In this document: positions 1 to 5,865 of the stretch, piece by piece
Numbering within the stretch: position 1 is the first letter of the stretch
Layout: each line of letters begins with the position of its first letter
From: an uncultured Granulosicoccaceae bacterium
GTDB lineage: Bacteria; Pseudomonadota; Gammaproteobacteria; JABXHR01
Assembly (NCBI GenBank): GCA_937921805.1
Contig: CAKZUS010000267.1
Coordinates: 1 to 7,168, forward strand
Length of the DNA stretch: 7,168 nucleotides
Direction: 5' to 3'
Notes under the pieces: generated by a model
Database searches by the model: none
What the model saw: the letters and a program-made list of their open reading frames with translations, nothing else
What the model was told of the DNA's origin: nothing
Made by a program: the position numbers and the translations under genes

Positions 1-186
1 GGGCATGCCTCAGTCGCGGGAAAGCCCATGCGCTTATTGGTGCAGGGAGTGGGGACGCGCTTTCAGACCCATTTTGACCAACACTGGGGCAGCGCGCTGC
101 GCACCACGCGTCTGGTCTGCATCGGGCGTGGCCTGGATCGCTCAGCCTTGCTAGAGGCCCTTTACACGCAGTTAGCTGGGTCGTAG
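1..186 (+). CDS. cobW: CobW-type GTPase/metallochaperone, C-terminal part (5' end outside window)
   Basis: The reading frame is open from base 1 and ends at TAG 184-186, giving the last 61 residues of a protein that starts upstream. The visible part matches the CobW C-terminal domain: MRLLVQGVG, then an aromatic/Asp stretch ending in W, then RTTRLVCIGRGLD and a final short helix. This is the form seen in the cobalamin-cluster CobW branch of the COG0523 G3E GTPases. Family knowledge: these proteins bind and hydrolyse GTP in the cytoplasm and are thought to deliver a metal; CobW is linked to Co2+ supply for the aerobic cobalamin pathway. The GTPase domain and CxCC metal site lie outside the window and cannot be checked. 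The stop overlaps the next GTG by one base (TAGTG), so it is very likely cotranscribed with the transporter genes that follow. A zinc-type COG0523 paralogue is less likely but not excluded. Confidence 0.8.
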   Translation, partial: GHASVAGKPMRLLVQGVGTRFQTHFDQHWGSALRTTRLVCIGRGLDRSALLEALYTQLAGS

Positions 187-188
187 TG

Positions 189-1025
189 ATGATGACCTCA
201 CTGAAGAAAAGAGTGGCTCGCGCAGTGGCGAGTGCATTCGCGAGTGCATTCGCCATAGCGCTATTGTTATGCACCCCGGTGGCGCAAGCGCATTTCCAGC
301 TTTTGCTCCCTCTTGGGCATTTGAGCCTACAGACACCCGCCGATCAGGTGCTGTTCATGCCCTTTACTCACCCGGCAGTATCCGGGCATGTGATGGACAT
401 AGACACGCCCGAGGCATTTTATTGGGTGCACCGCGGTGAGCGCACTGACCTAGCGTCAGCGTTGCAACCTCGGCGCTTTCAAAGTGCGGCGAATACGGGC
501 AAGTCGTTTCGTGCTTCGCTGTCATTTCGTAGCCTCGGCGACTATGTGATGGTGCTACAAGCCGCGCCCTATCTGGAGGCCGAAGAAGGGGCGTACATCC
601 AACAGATCACGAAAACGGTGATGAATGTCGGAGGTTTGCCTACGGACTGGGACCAGCCGCTAGCTCTAGAGGCCGAGATTGTGCCCTTGAGCCATCCCAG
701 CGCCCTGTGGGTTGGAAGCACTTTTAGCTTCCAGGTTTTATTTCGCGGCAAACCTGTTCCGGGTGCAGAGATTGAGGTCGAGCGCATTAATTATGCCCTG
801 ACTCCAACCGGATTTGCTCCCGATAGCTCCCTGGTGCCACCCGTGCCGCTGCTCGAAGTCTTAAGGCTGCGCGCCGACCCGTATGGCATCGTGAATTTTT
901 CGCTGCCCAAAGCGGGCCGCTGGGGCTTTGCGGCATTAGACCTCGATGGAGATACCCTTGAGCACAAAGGCCTGCCGCTGTCGCTAGATGCCGTGATCTG
1001 GGTCGATGCTGTGGCGGTTCCCTAG
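189..1025 (+). CDS. DUF4198 periplasmic component of a Co/Ni ECF transporter (NikK-type)
   Basis: A 278-residue secreted protein. A basic N-terminus and a hydrophobic segment (about residues 7-34) end in AQA, a good signal-peptidase I site, so the mature chain would begin HFQLLLP. DUF4198/NikK proteins characteristically start AHF in this way. Further family signatures are the FTHP stretch, TKTVMNVGG, EIVPLSHPSALWVG, GKPVPGAEIEVER and the closing DPYG...GRWGFAAL block of a beta-sandwich domain. NikK proteins are accessory extracytoplasmic parts of nickel/cobalt ECF importers, presumably binding metal outside the inner membrane. Three successive starts exist (GTG 186, ATG 189, ATG 192); ATG 189 is chosen, without a convincing ribosome site, and coupling to the preceding stop is likely. 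The stop overlaps the GTG of the next gene (TAGTG). The signal peptide contains a perfect 12-bp tandem duplication. The metal specificity cannot be read from the sequence. Confidence 0.85.
   Translation: MMTSLKKRVARAVASAFASAFAIALLLCTPVAQAHFQLLLPLGHLSLQTPADQVLFMPFTHPAVSGHVMDIDTPEAFYWVHRGERTDLASALQPRRFQSAANTGKSFRASLSFRSLGDYVMVLQAAPYLEAEEGAYIQQITKTVMNVGGLPTDWDQPLALEAEIVPLSHPSALWVGSTFSFQVLFRGKPVPGAEIEVERINYALTPTGFAPDSSLVPPVPLLEVLRLRADPYGIVNFSLPKAGRWGFAALDLDGDTLEHKGLPLSLDAVIWVDAVAVP
228..253 (+). repeat. 12-bp tandem duplication in the NikK signal peptide
   Basis: The unit GCGAGTGCATTC occurs twice in direct succession (228-239 and 240-251), and the match continues for two more bases. Being four codons long, it keeps the frame and encodes the repeated SAFA in the hydrophobic core of the signal peptide. 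It looks like a replication-slippage duplication that lengthens the h-region by four residues. Confidence 0.85.
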
Positions 1026-1609
1026 TGCACATTGTCGAGGGTGTGCTGAGCGCTCCCGTGCTCATTACAGGAGCCGTGGGAACGGTGATCGGTACAGCAT
1101 GGGGCCTCAAGCGCCTTAACGAAGAAAACTTAGCCATCACAGGTGTTTTGTCAGCGACGTTCTTTGTGGCCTCATTGGTAAAAGTTCCGGTGCTGGTGTC
1201 CAGCGTGCATTTGATGCTGGGGGGCTTGCTGGCGATGGTACTTGGGCCACTGACTTTTCCTGCTGTACTCATCGCTGTTGTGCTGCAGACGGTGTTCTTT
1301 GGTTTTGGCGGTGTGTTGGTGCTGGGGGTCAATGTGCTCAATGTCGCTTTGCCCAGCATTGTCGTAGCATCGCTATTGCGGCCGTATATTCGAGCTGGCG
1401 CCCACTGGGCGGCTGGAGCTTTGGGGGCATTGAGCGTCTTGGGGACCAGTGCGATGGTGGCCTTGAGCCTGAGTCTGTCCGGCCAAGAATTCTGGCTTGC
1501 TGCCCAAGCGACAGTGATAGCGCATTTGCCGTTGGCAGCCGTTGAGGGCGTGTTAGTCGCGGCGGCGCTGAGCCTGCTCACTCGCGTGCGACCGGAGCTG
1601 CTGCAGTGA
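1025..1609 (+). CDS. cbiM: CbiM/NikM-type Co/Ni substrate-specific component (S component) of ECF transporter
   Basis: A 194-residue, almost wholly hydrophobic membrane protein with about six or seven membrane spans. The start is fixed by the family's N-terminal signature: GTG 1025 gives MHIVEG, equivalent to MHIMEG in CbiM/NikM. In NikM of known structure the amino terminus, His2 and a further His coordinate the metal. Here the candidates are His2 and His62 in SSVHLMLGGLLAMVLGP, a conserved CbiM block. A later FGFGGVLVLGVNVLNVALP block matches the CbiM/NikM helix with its conserved Gly/Asn. It would bind Co2+ or Ni2+ from the periplasmic side and work with the CbiQ and CbiO proteins encoded downstream. 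It is somewhat short for CbiM (commonly near 220 residues). GTG overlaps the preceding TAG by one base, and its TGA overlaps the next GTG (GTGA). Co versus Ni is unresolved. Confidence 0.9.
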   Translation: MHIVEGVLSAPVLITGAVGTVIGTAWGLKRLNEENLAITGVLSATFFVASLVKVPVLVSSVHLMLGGLLAMVLGPLTFPAVLIAVVLQTVFFGFGGVLVLGVNVLNVALPSIVVASLLRPYIRAGAHWAAGALGALSVLGTSAMVALSLSLSGQEFWLAAQATVIAHLPLAAVEGVLVAAALSLLTRVRPELLQ

Positions 1610-2199
1610 GAGCGAGAACTCTACCGCTGTTTTGCCTGCTGTGGCTTGCGAGCGTTGCCAGCCCTGCCTGGGCGCATCATGTGATTGGGATTATTTACGC
1701 CGAGGGAAACACTGTTGTAGCCGAAGTGGGGTTTAGCGACGGCAGTTTTGGTCAGGGGGTGGGGCGCTTATTGGGCGCGGAAGACGCCTTGCTCGACAGT
1801 GCACCCACGGATGAGTTTGGTGTCGTGCGCTTTGCTTGGCAGGAGGCTGCTGAGCGTATACATGTTGATCTCGGTGGGGGGCATGCCATCACGCTGGCGC
1901 TCGATTCGTTGCATGCTGACCGGCAAGCTTCCAAGGCCGTCATTGAAGAGCTTGCCACTGAAGTACCGATTGACCCCGCGATAGATGCTGCCTTGTCTCC
2001 TCTGAGCACAGCACAACTCTCGGCACTGATTGAAGCAGCCACGGAGGCGGCAGTCGCTCGCCAAGTGCGGCCGCTGCAGCGCGAGATTGCCGCCATGAAA
2101 GAAGCCTTCGGTTGGCGCGATATTATCGGAGGGCTGGGCGTGCTGGTGGGGGTCTTTGGCTTTGCTGCTGCGTATTTGGCGCGCCGTGCTCGTACATAG
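1606..2199 (+). CDS. NikL-type accessory component of Co/Ni ECF transporter (signal peptide plus one C-terminal TM)
   Basis: A 197-residue protein. Residues 1-23 form a signal peptide ending AWA, after which the mature chain would start with two histidines (HHVIGIIY). Residues 24-100 resemble the small beta-domain of NikL proteins: an extracytoplasmic 'AEGNTVVAEVGFSDGS' type opening and a later DEFGVVRF turn. A helical, probably coiled segment follows (about 135-168: SALIEAATEAAVARQVRPL and on). The C-terminus is a single membrane span preceded by WRDIIGGLG, with a basic end (RRART), placing the bulk in the periplasm. NikL replaces or parallels CbiN in nickel-type ECF systems. It may help load or gate the S component; its exact job is inferred. 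GTG 1606 overlaps the upstream TGA by four bases and has no obvious Shine-Dalgarno site, fitting translational coupling. Confidence 0.78.
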   Translation: MRARTLPLFCLLWLASVASPAWAHHVIGIIYAEGNTVVAEVGFSDGSFGQGVGRLLGAEDALLDSAPTDEFGVVRFAWQEAAERIHVDLGGGHAITLALDSLHADRQASKAVIEELATEVPIDPAIDAALSPLSTAQLSALIEAATEAAVARQVRPLQREIAAMKEAFGWRDIIGGLGVLVGVFGFAAAYLARRART

Positions 2200-2947
2200 C
2201 GCGAGTGCTTGGAGCGGGCAAGCGCTCAGCGATGCGCCCAGCGCTGTAGCGCGCCTCGACCCACGCCTGCGCCTAGTCATCGTGCTGGGCTTCGCGCTGG
2301 GGGTCAATCTGGCGAGCTTGTTGGCTAAGCTGCTCATGCTCTGTCTGGCATTGGCCTGTTGTTATGGGGCTAAAATCCCCCCGCGCAAGTTATTGCGCCG
2401 CCTGCTGTTGATCGAAGGCTTTATGCTGTTCGTGCTGGTGTTTTTGCCTTTCAGTGTCCCTGGGGAGCCGATGTTTACCCTGGGGGCTTTGAGCGCCAGC
2501 ATCGAAGGGCTGTGGCAGGCGATGCATATCATCCTCAATGCCACGGCGGTAGTGGCGATGGTGTTGGCGATGCTGGCGAGCCTCAGTGCTTTTGCTTTGG
2601 CACAGACGCTGGCCAAGCTCGGTGCGCCGATGATGTTGGTGATGCTGATGCTGTTTTTTGTGCGCTATCTCGAAGTGATGGGAACGGAGCTGCGGCGTAT
2701 GCGCGCGAGCATGCGCGCGCGCGCGTTTCGCCCTGGCAGCAACCGCCACACGTGGCGCAGCTACGGCCACCTCGTAGGCATGGCGGTGCTGCGCGGGATG
2801 GAGCGAGCCGAGCGAGTGCAGATGGCAATGCGGTGCCGAGGGTTTCGGGGGGAGTATTTGCGCAATTACCCCCATGTGTGGCGCCAACTAGATACGCTAG
2901 TGGCAGTGGGAATGGTCATAGCGATGGGCGGACTATTATGGCTTTGA
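2186..2947 (+). CDS. cbiQ: CbiQ/NikQ-type transmembrane coupling protein (T component) of ECF transporter
   Basis: The start is taken as GTG 2186, giving 253 residues. LDPRLRL at residues 24-30 is the usual CbiQ entry into the first membrane helix, followed by four to five further hydrophobic segments. The cytoplasmic coupling helices are visible: MRARAF (about 176-181) and MRCRGF (about 215-220), corresponding to the two Ala-Arg-Gly signatures that dock T components onto the ATPase. Both deviate slightly (ARA and CRG instead of ARG). It links CbiM to the ATPase and transmits ATP-driven movement. The start is uncertain: TTG 2156 or 2162 in the same frame also work and lie nearer a G-rich stretch at 2147-2152. 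GTG 2186 overlaps the NikL gene by 14 nt, and the gene's end overlaps the ATPase start by 10 nt. The coupling-helix codons create a GC-alternating run at 2709-2726. Confidence 0.88.
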   Translation: MLVHSASAWSGQALSDAPSAVARLDPRLRLVIVLGFALGVNLASLLAKLLMLCLALACCYGAKIPPRKLLRRLLLIEGFMLFVLVFLPFSVPGEPMFTLGALSASIEGLWQAMHIILNATAVVAMVLAMLASLSAFALAQTLAKLGAPMMLVMLMLFFVRYLEVMGTELRRMRASMRARAFRPGSNRHTWRSYGHLVGMAVLRGMERAERVQMAMRCRGFRGEYLRNYPHVWRQLDTLVAVGMVIAMGGLLWL

Positions 2948-3591
2948 TAGCGTTAGAAGGGCTGGGATTTGGCTATTGCGGCCGAGAGGCGCTGTTTCGC
3001 GATGTGTCGCTGACTTTGGATGCCGGCGAGCGAGTCGCAGTCTTAGGGGAGAACGGTGTAGGCAAGACGACTTTGCTGCACGTGATTATGGGCTTGCGCG
3101 TGGCCCGAAGTGGGCGAGTGTGCGGCTTTGGTGAGTCCTACCAAAGCGAAGACGATTTTATGCGTCTGCGCCAGCGCGTGGGCTATGTGTTTCAAGACCC
3201 TGACGATCAACTCTTTTGCCCGACCGTCATCGAAGACCTGTGTTTCGGGCCGCTCAACCTCGGTCACAGCCATGAGCAAGCGCTGCAACAGGCCGAAGAT
3301 ATTCTTGCGCGCTTAGAGATTGCGCACCTGCGTGACCGGGTGTCGCACCAGCTCTCGGGTGGGCAAAAACGCCTAGTAACGCTGGCCTCTGTGCTGGTGA
3401 TGCAGCCGGAGGTCTTATTGCTTGATGAACCCAGTAATGCCTTGGATCGTGGCTCACGCGAGCGCCTGATCGAAACTTTGCTTGCACTGCCGCAAGCAAT
3501 GATCCTGGTCTCGCATGACGATGACTTGGTCGATCGTCTTGCTACCCGGCGAGTGAGGCTTGCGAGCGATGGCCTGCATGAGGCGATGTAG
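2938..3591 (+). CDS. cbiO: CbiO/NikO-type ECF transporter ATPase (A component)
   Basis: A 217-residue ABC ATPase with every expected motif in order: A-loop region near F11/Y13, Walker A GENGVGKT (37-44), Q-loop VFQDPDDQLF (84-93), signature LSGGQ (139-143), Walker B VLLLDE (159-164), D-loop NALD (167-170), and the switch His193 in VSHDDD. The VIEDLCFGPLNLG block after the Q-loop is typical of ECF A components for Co/Ni. At 217 residues it lacks the C-terminal extension of many CbiO proteins (often 250-280), so it resembles the short NikO form. ATP hydrolysis at the inner face of the membrane would drive metal uptake. The start is ATG 2938, because MALIALEGLGFGY is the normal N-terminus of the domain. 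The same frame is open far upstream, but that part lies wholly inside the CbiQ gene. The overlap with cbiQ is ATGGCTTTGA. Confidence 0.93.
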   Translation: MALIALEGLGFGYCGREALFRDVSLTLDAGERVAVLGENGVGKTTLLHVIMGLRVARSGRVCGFGESYQSEDDFMRLRQRVGYVFQDPDDQLFCPTVIEDLCFGPLNLGHSHEQALQQAEDILARLEIAHLRDRVSHQLSGGQKRLVTLASVLVMQPEVLLLDEPSNALDRGSRERLIETLLALPQAMILVSHDDDLVDRLATRRVRLASDGLHEAM

Positions 3592-3597
3592 GTGAGG

Positions 3598-3624
3598 CAG
3601 ATTCAGTGAAACAGATTCAGTGAA
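3598..3624 (+). repeat. 13-bp direct repeat at the ATPase-exporter junction
   Basis: CAGATTCAGTGAA occurs at 3598-3610 and again at 3612-3624, separated by one base (period 14). The second copy contains the GTG (3620-3622) taken as start of the MFS gene. No Shine-Dalgarno-like sequence lies in the 28-nt gap. This is the only gap among the + strand genes of the operon. It looks like a local slippage duplication that pushed the exporter start away from the ATPase stop; a regulatory role is not supported. Confidence 0.8.
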
Positions 3625-4996
3625 GCCGTGTAGGCAAAACTCTCCACTGCGTGTACCTGCTTTCCGGCGGGTTTTGACCATGCAGGTTTTTTCAGTATTG
3701 GCCAATGGCCTAGCCGTTGTCGGAGTCGCCTTGTCGGCGTATGCGCTGCAGCCACAAGCCGCGGGTCTACTACTAGCAGCGGCGCTGTTTGCCAAGATGC
3801 TGGTGTATGTGCTGGTGGCCCCTGTGGTGGGCGCCTTTGCGCAGCATTTGCCACGGCGTGCATGGCTTTTGGGCGTGAACCTACTCAGGGCAGGGTGCTT
3901 GCTGGCGCTGTACTTCGTGGCGCAGCGCTGGCAGCTCGTGGTCTTGGTGATGGCGTTCTATGCCTTTTCAGCGGGGTTTACGCCGGTCGTGCAAGCGCTG
4001 TTACCCGATATTCTCAGCGACGATCAGTATATTCAGGCTCTGAGTTGGACGCGCTTGCTGAGCGAGCTGGAAAACCTTGCTGCGCCAGCGGCTGCGGCGG
4101 CGCTGTTGCTTTTTGTCGAGCACGAGCAGTTGTTCATGATTGCCGCAATATTGATGCTGTGTGCTGCGATGGTGACCGGGCCGCTGCCTAATGCCTCGGT
4201 TTCTCAGCAGGTGCGGGGCGTGCGGCATCAGCTCGGCTATGGCCTGCGTCGCTATCTGGCCACGCCGCGTCTACAGGGGCTACTGGCCTTGCACGCTGTG
4301 GTCGCGTTTACTGGCGCGATCGCGATTGTTAACACCGTGGTGTTGGTGCGCGGTCATTTTGGTTTGGACAATCACTGGCTTCCACTGACGTCTATGGCGC
4401 TGGGCTTGGCCTCAGTGCTCGGTGCGTGGAGCGTGCCATGGTGCTTGCAGCGAATCGAGACTCGTACCCTGATACTCAGTGGTGCGGGCCTGTGCGTGTT
4501 GGCCCTGTTGCTGGGCACGAGCATTTCTGGGCATCTGGGTGTCTTGGGCGTATGGGCGCTGATCGGCGCGGGAATGAGTGTGATTATCACGCCCGCTGGT
4601 AGAATCCTGATCGCCTCGTGTCACCCACAAGACCGCAACGCGTACTTTGCTGCGAACTTCTCGCTCTCGCATGCGATGTGGCTGCTGGGCTATTCTCTGG
4701 CCGGCGTGCTAGGCGCTTATGCGCCGGTACAGCACTGGTTCTGGTGGCACTTGCCCTGGGTGGGCGTGGCGCTGTGCGTGGCGCTCTGGCGCTGGCCGGC
4801 GCAGGAGGCGGCCGCGCATTGGCACCAGCACGAGGCGCAGTATCACGAGCATTTTCATGAGCATGATGTCCACCATCAGCACAGCCATGAAGGCTGGGAA
4901 GGGCCAGCGCCGCATCGACACCCGCATCACCATGAGCCGATGCAACACTCCCACCGGCTCGTGTTAGATGAGCACCACTGGCACTGGCCGCGCTGA
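3620..4996 (+). CDS. MFS metal exporter with His-rich C-terminal tail (NreB/NrsD-type, probable Ni/Co efflux)
   Basis: A 458-residue MFS protein with about 12 hydrophobic segments up to residue 395. The opening SPLRVPAFRRVL...QVFSVLANGL is the usual MFS lead into TM1 and supports the GTG 3620 start; ATG 3680 would remove it. The loop after TM2 (GAFAQHLPRR, 71-80) is a degenerate motif A with QH where DR is usual. The block QALLPDILSDDQYIQALSWT then LSELENLAAP (about 125-156) resembles NreB-like transporters. Residues 398-458 form a tail with 21 histidines in 61 residues, mostly in HxH and HH patterns, predicted to be cytoplasmic. NreB and NrsD are nickel-resistance MFS exporters with His-rich C-termini, so export of Ni2+ or Co2+ from the cytoplasm is inferred. 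Position directly behind the import genes, 28 nt after the ATPase stop, supports a shared metal. Substrate is unproven. Confidence 0.78.
   Translation: MKPCRQNSPLRVPAFRRVLTMQVFSVLANGLAVVGVALSAYALQPQAAGLLLAAALFAKMLVYVLVAPVVGAFAQHLPRRAWLLGVNLLRAGCLLALYFVAQRWQLVVLVMAFYAFSAGFTPVVQALLPDILSDDQYIQALSWTRLLSELENLAAPAAAAALLLFVEHEQLFMIAAILMLCAAMVTGPLPNASVSQQVRGVRHQLGYGLRRYLATPRLQGLLALHAVVAFTGAIAIVNTVVLVRGHFGLDNHWLPLTSMALGLASVLGAWSVPWCLQRIETRTLILSGAGLCVLALLLGTSISGHLGVLGVWALIGAGMSVIITPAGRILIASCHPQDRNAYFAANFSLSHAMWLLGYSLAGVLGAYAPVQHWFWWHLPWVGVALCVALWRWPAQEAAAHWHQHEAQYHEHFHEHDVHHQHSHEGWEGPAPHRHPHHHEPMQHSHRLVLDEHHWHWPR
4811..4996 (+). other. His-rich metal-binding tail of the MFS exporter (coding subregion)
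   Basis: Codons 398-458 plus the stop. Clusters include HWHQH, HEHFHEH, HHQHSH, HRHPHHH, HSH and the terminal HHWHW, with acidic Glu/Asp between them. There are 21 His in 61 residues. Such tails bind Ni2+, Co2+, Zn2+ or Cu2+ well and in other transporters act as a metal sensor, buffer or gate. The tail follows the last membrane helix directly (VALCVALWRWP). Confidence 0.85.
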
Positions 4997-4999
4997 TTT

Positions 5000-5791
5000 C
5001 TAGGTGCTTTGCAGCACCGAAAACAATTGCGCGGCATAGAGCTGGGTATAGACCTCAAAGCCCTTGACAAAACCCTCGGCTTCAATGCGATGAAAGCGCT
5101 GCGCCAAGGGAGATTGCAAGTGGGTTCTGTATTGCTGCAGCACGCTTGGATCTAGGTTCTGATAGGCGTAGACCGCGCTGAGAATCATCATGTGTTCCAT
5201 TTGCGCACGCATCATCGGCGCGGCGGCTTCGAGCTGCGCCAAGCAGGGCTCGTAGCAGGCCTGGCTATCGCTGGCTTTGGCGGCATCGAGCAAGAGGGCC
5301 GCGATGCGCATTTGCAGGTCCACCATCATCTCGTCCAGCCCAAAGGCGGCGATATGGTCTTTGGCGAACCCCACCAGCTCGGTATTCTCTAGCAACTGCG
5401 GGGCATTTTGCAGCATGTACTGGATCGCTGGCGTACTGGAGGCGCTGACTTCTGCTGCGGCGACTTGTTGGCCCGCGCTGGATTCCACCCAGTTGAGCAG
5501 ACTCGCCGCGTCGGCGTCGCTAAGCTGGGTCATGGCCGCGCTCATTTCGCGTTTGATGAGATCAGTACCGCCAAGGCTTTGAGTGGCTTGCAGGGCGCGT
5601 TGGATACGCTCTAGGGGGACGCTGGGATACTGCCCGGTGCTCGCCTCGATGGTAGCGGGGATTTCAGCAATGATGTCCACCAAGCCAGAAGCCGCTAAAA
5701 GTCGATCAATCTGGGATGGCGTGGCGGCATGGGTGGGGAGGGCGCTCTGGAAGAGCAACAACAGTAGAACGGCGATAGAGAGCTTGGGCAT
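5000..5791 (-). CDS. Secreted DUF2059-like helical protein, function unknown
   Basis: A 263-residue protein whose start at 5791 is set by an AGGA ribosome site seven bases upstream and by an immediate signal peptide (MPKLSIAVLLLLLF...THA, cleavage near residue 22-23). The frame is open upstream to 5884, but that start would overlap the preceding gene and bury the signal peptide. The mature protein is almost all helix. It shows two related segments: LSDADAASLLNWVESSAGQQ (90-109) and LDPSVLQQYRTHLQSPLAQR (213-232). Both recall the DUF2059 pattern in which a helix ends in FYxSPxGQ. The only cysteines, C179 and C183 (CYEPC), could form a periplasmic disulfide. No catalytic motif was found. It follows a DUF2147 gene on the same strand by 74 nt and converges with the MFS exporter gene. 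The family match is moderate; the cellular role is unknown. Confidence 0.7.
   Translation of the reverse strand: MPKLSIAVLLLLLFQSALPTHAATPSQIDRLLAASGLVDIIAEIPATIEASTGQYPSVPLERIQRALQATQSLGGTDLIKREMSAAMTQLSDADAASLLNWVESSAGQQVAAAEVSASSTPAIQYMLQNAPQLLENTELVGFAKDHIAAFGLDEMMVDLQMRIAALLLDAAKASDSQACYEPCLAQLEAAAPMMRAQMEHMMILSAVYAYQNLDPSVLQQYRTHLQSPLAQRFHRIEAEGFVKGFEVYTQLYAAQLFSVLQST
5003..5018. other. Perfect 6-bp stem-loop at the convergent gene junction
   Basis: GGTGCT (5003-5008) pairs with AGCACC (5013-5018) around a 4-base loop. It begins seven bases after the MFS stop and lies over the last codons of the - strand gene. It could be a bidirectional transcription stop because the stop codons are only 3 nt apart. 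However, no T-run follows on either strand, so intrinsic termination is doubtful. Confidence 0.35.
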
Positions 5792-5813
5792 CAATCTTCC
5801 TGGTGACAGTCGA

Positions 5814-5839
5814 GTGTCGCTGGCAGCGGCCAACGACAC
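5814..5839. other. Intercistronic hairpin between the DUF2147 and DUF2059-like genes
   Basis: GTGTCG (5814-5819) pairs with CGACAC (5834-5839), and after one mismatch TGGC (5821-5824) pairs with GCCA (5829-5832) around the loop AGCG. That gives ten paired bases in 26 nt. On the - strand transcript it lies 22 nt before the downstream ATG and just upstream of its AGGA site. No T-run follows on either strand, so it is not a typical terminator. It may mark an RNA-processing or stabilising structure that sets unequal expression of the two genes. Confidence 0.5.
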
Positions 5840-5865
5840 CTTGATGCAAATTACAAGCCCAGGTG

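Noticed and set aside
1..188. Cobalamin or Ni/Co riboswitch ahead of the transporter genes
   Set aside because: The sequence is coding for the CobW C-terminus and runs straight into the next gene with no leader; any riboswitch would be upstream of the window.
787..1581. 264-residue open frame on the - strand
   Set aside because: Shadow of the NikK and CbiM genes: Thr/Ala/Pro-rich composition with no recognisable domain, opposite to well-matched family members.
2512..2937. Long N-terminal extension of the ATPase frame
   Set aside because: It lies wholly inside the CbiQ gene, translates to low-complexity non-ABC sequence, and the ABC domain begins normally at ATG 2938.
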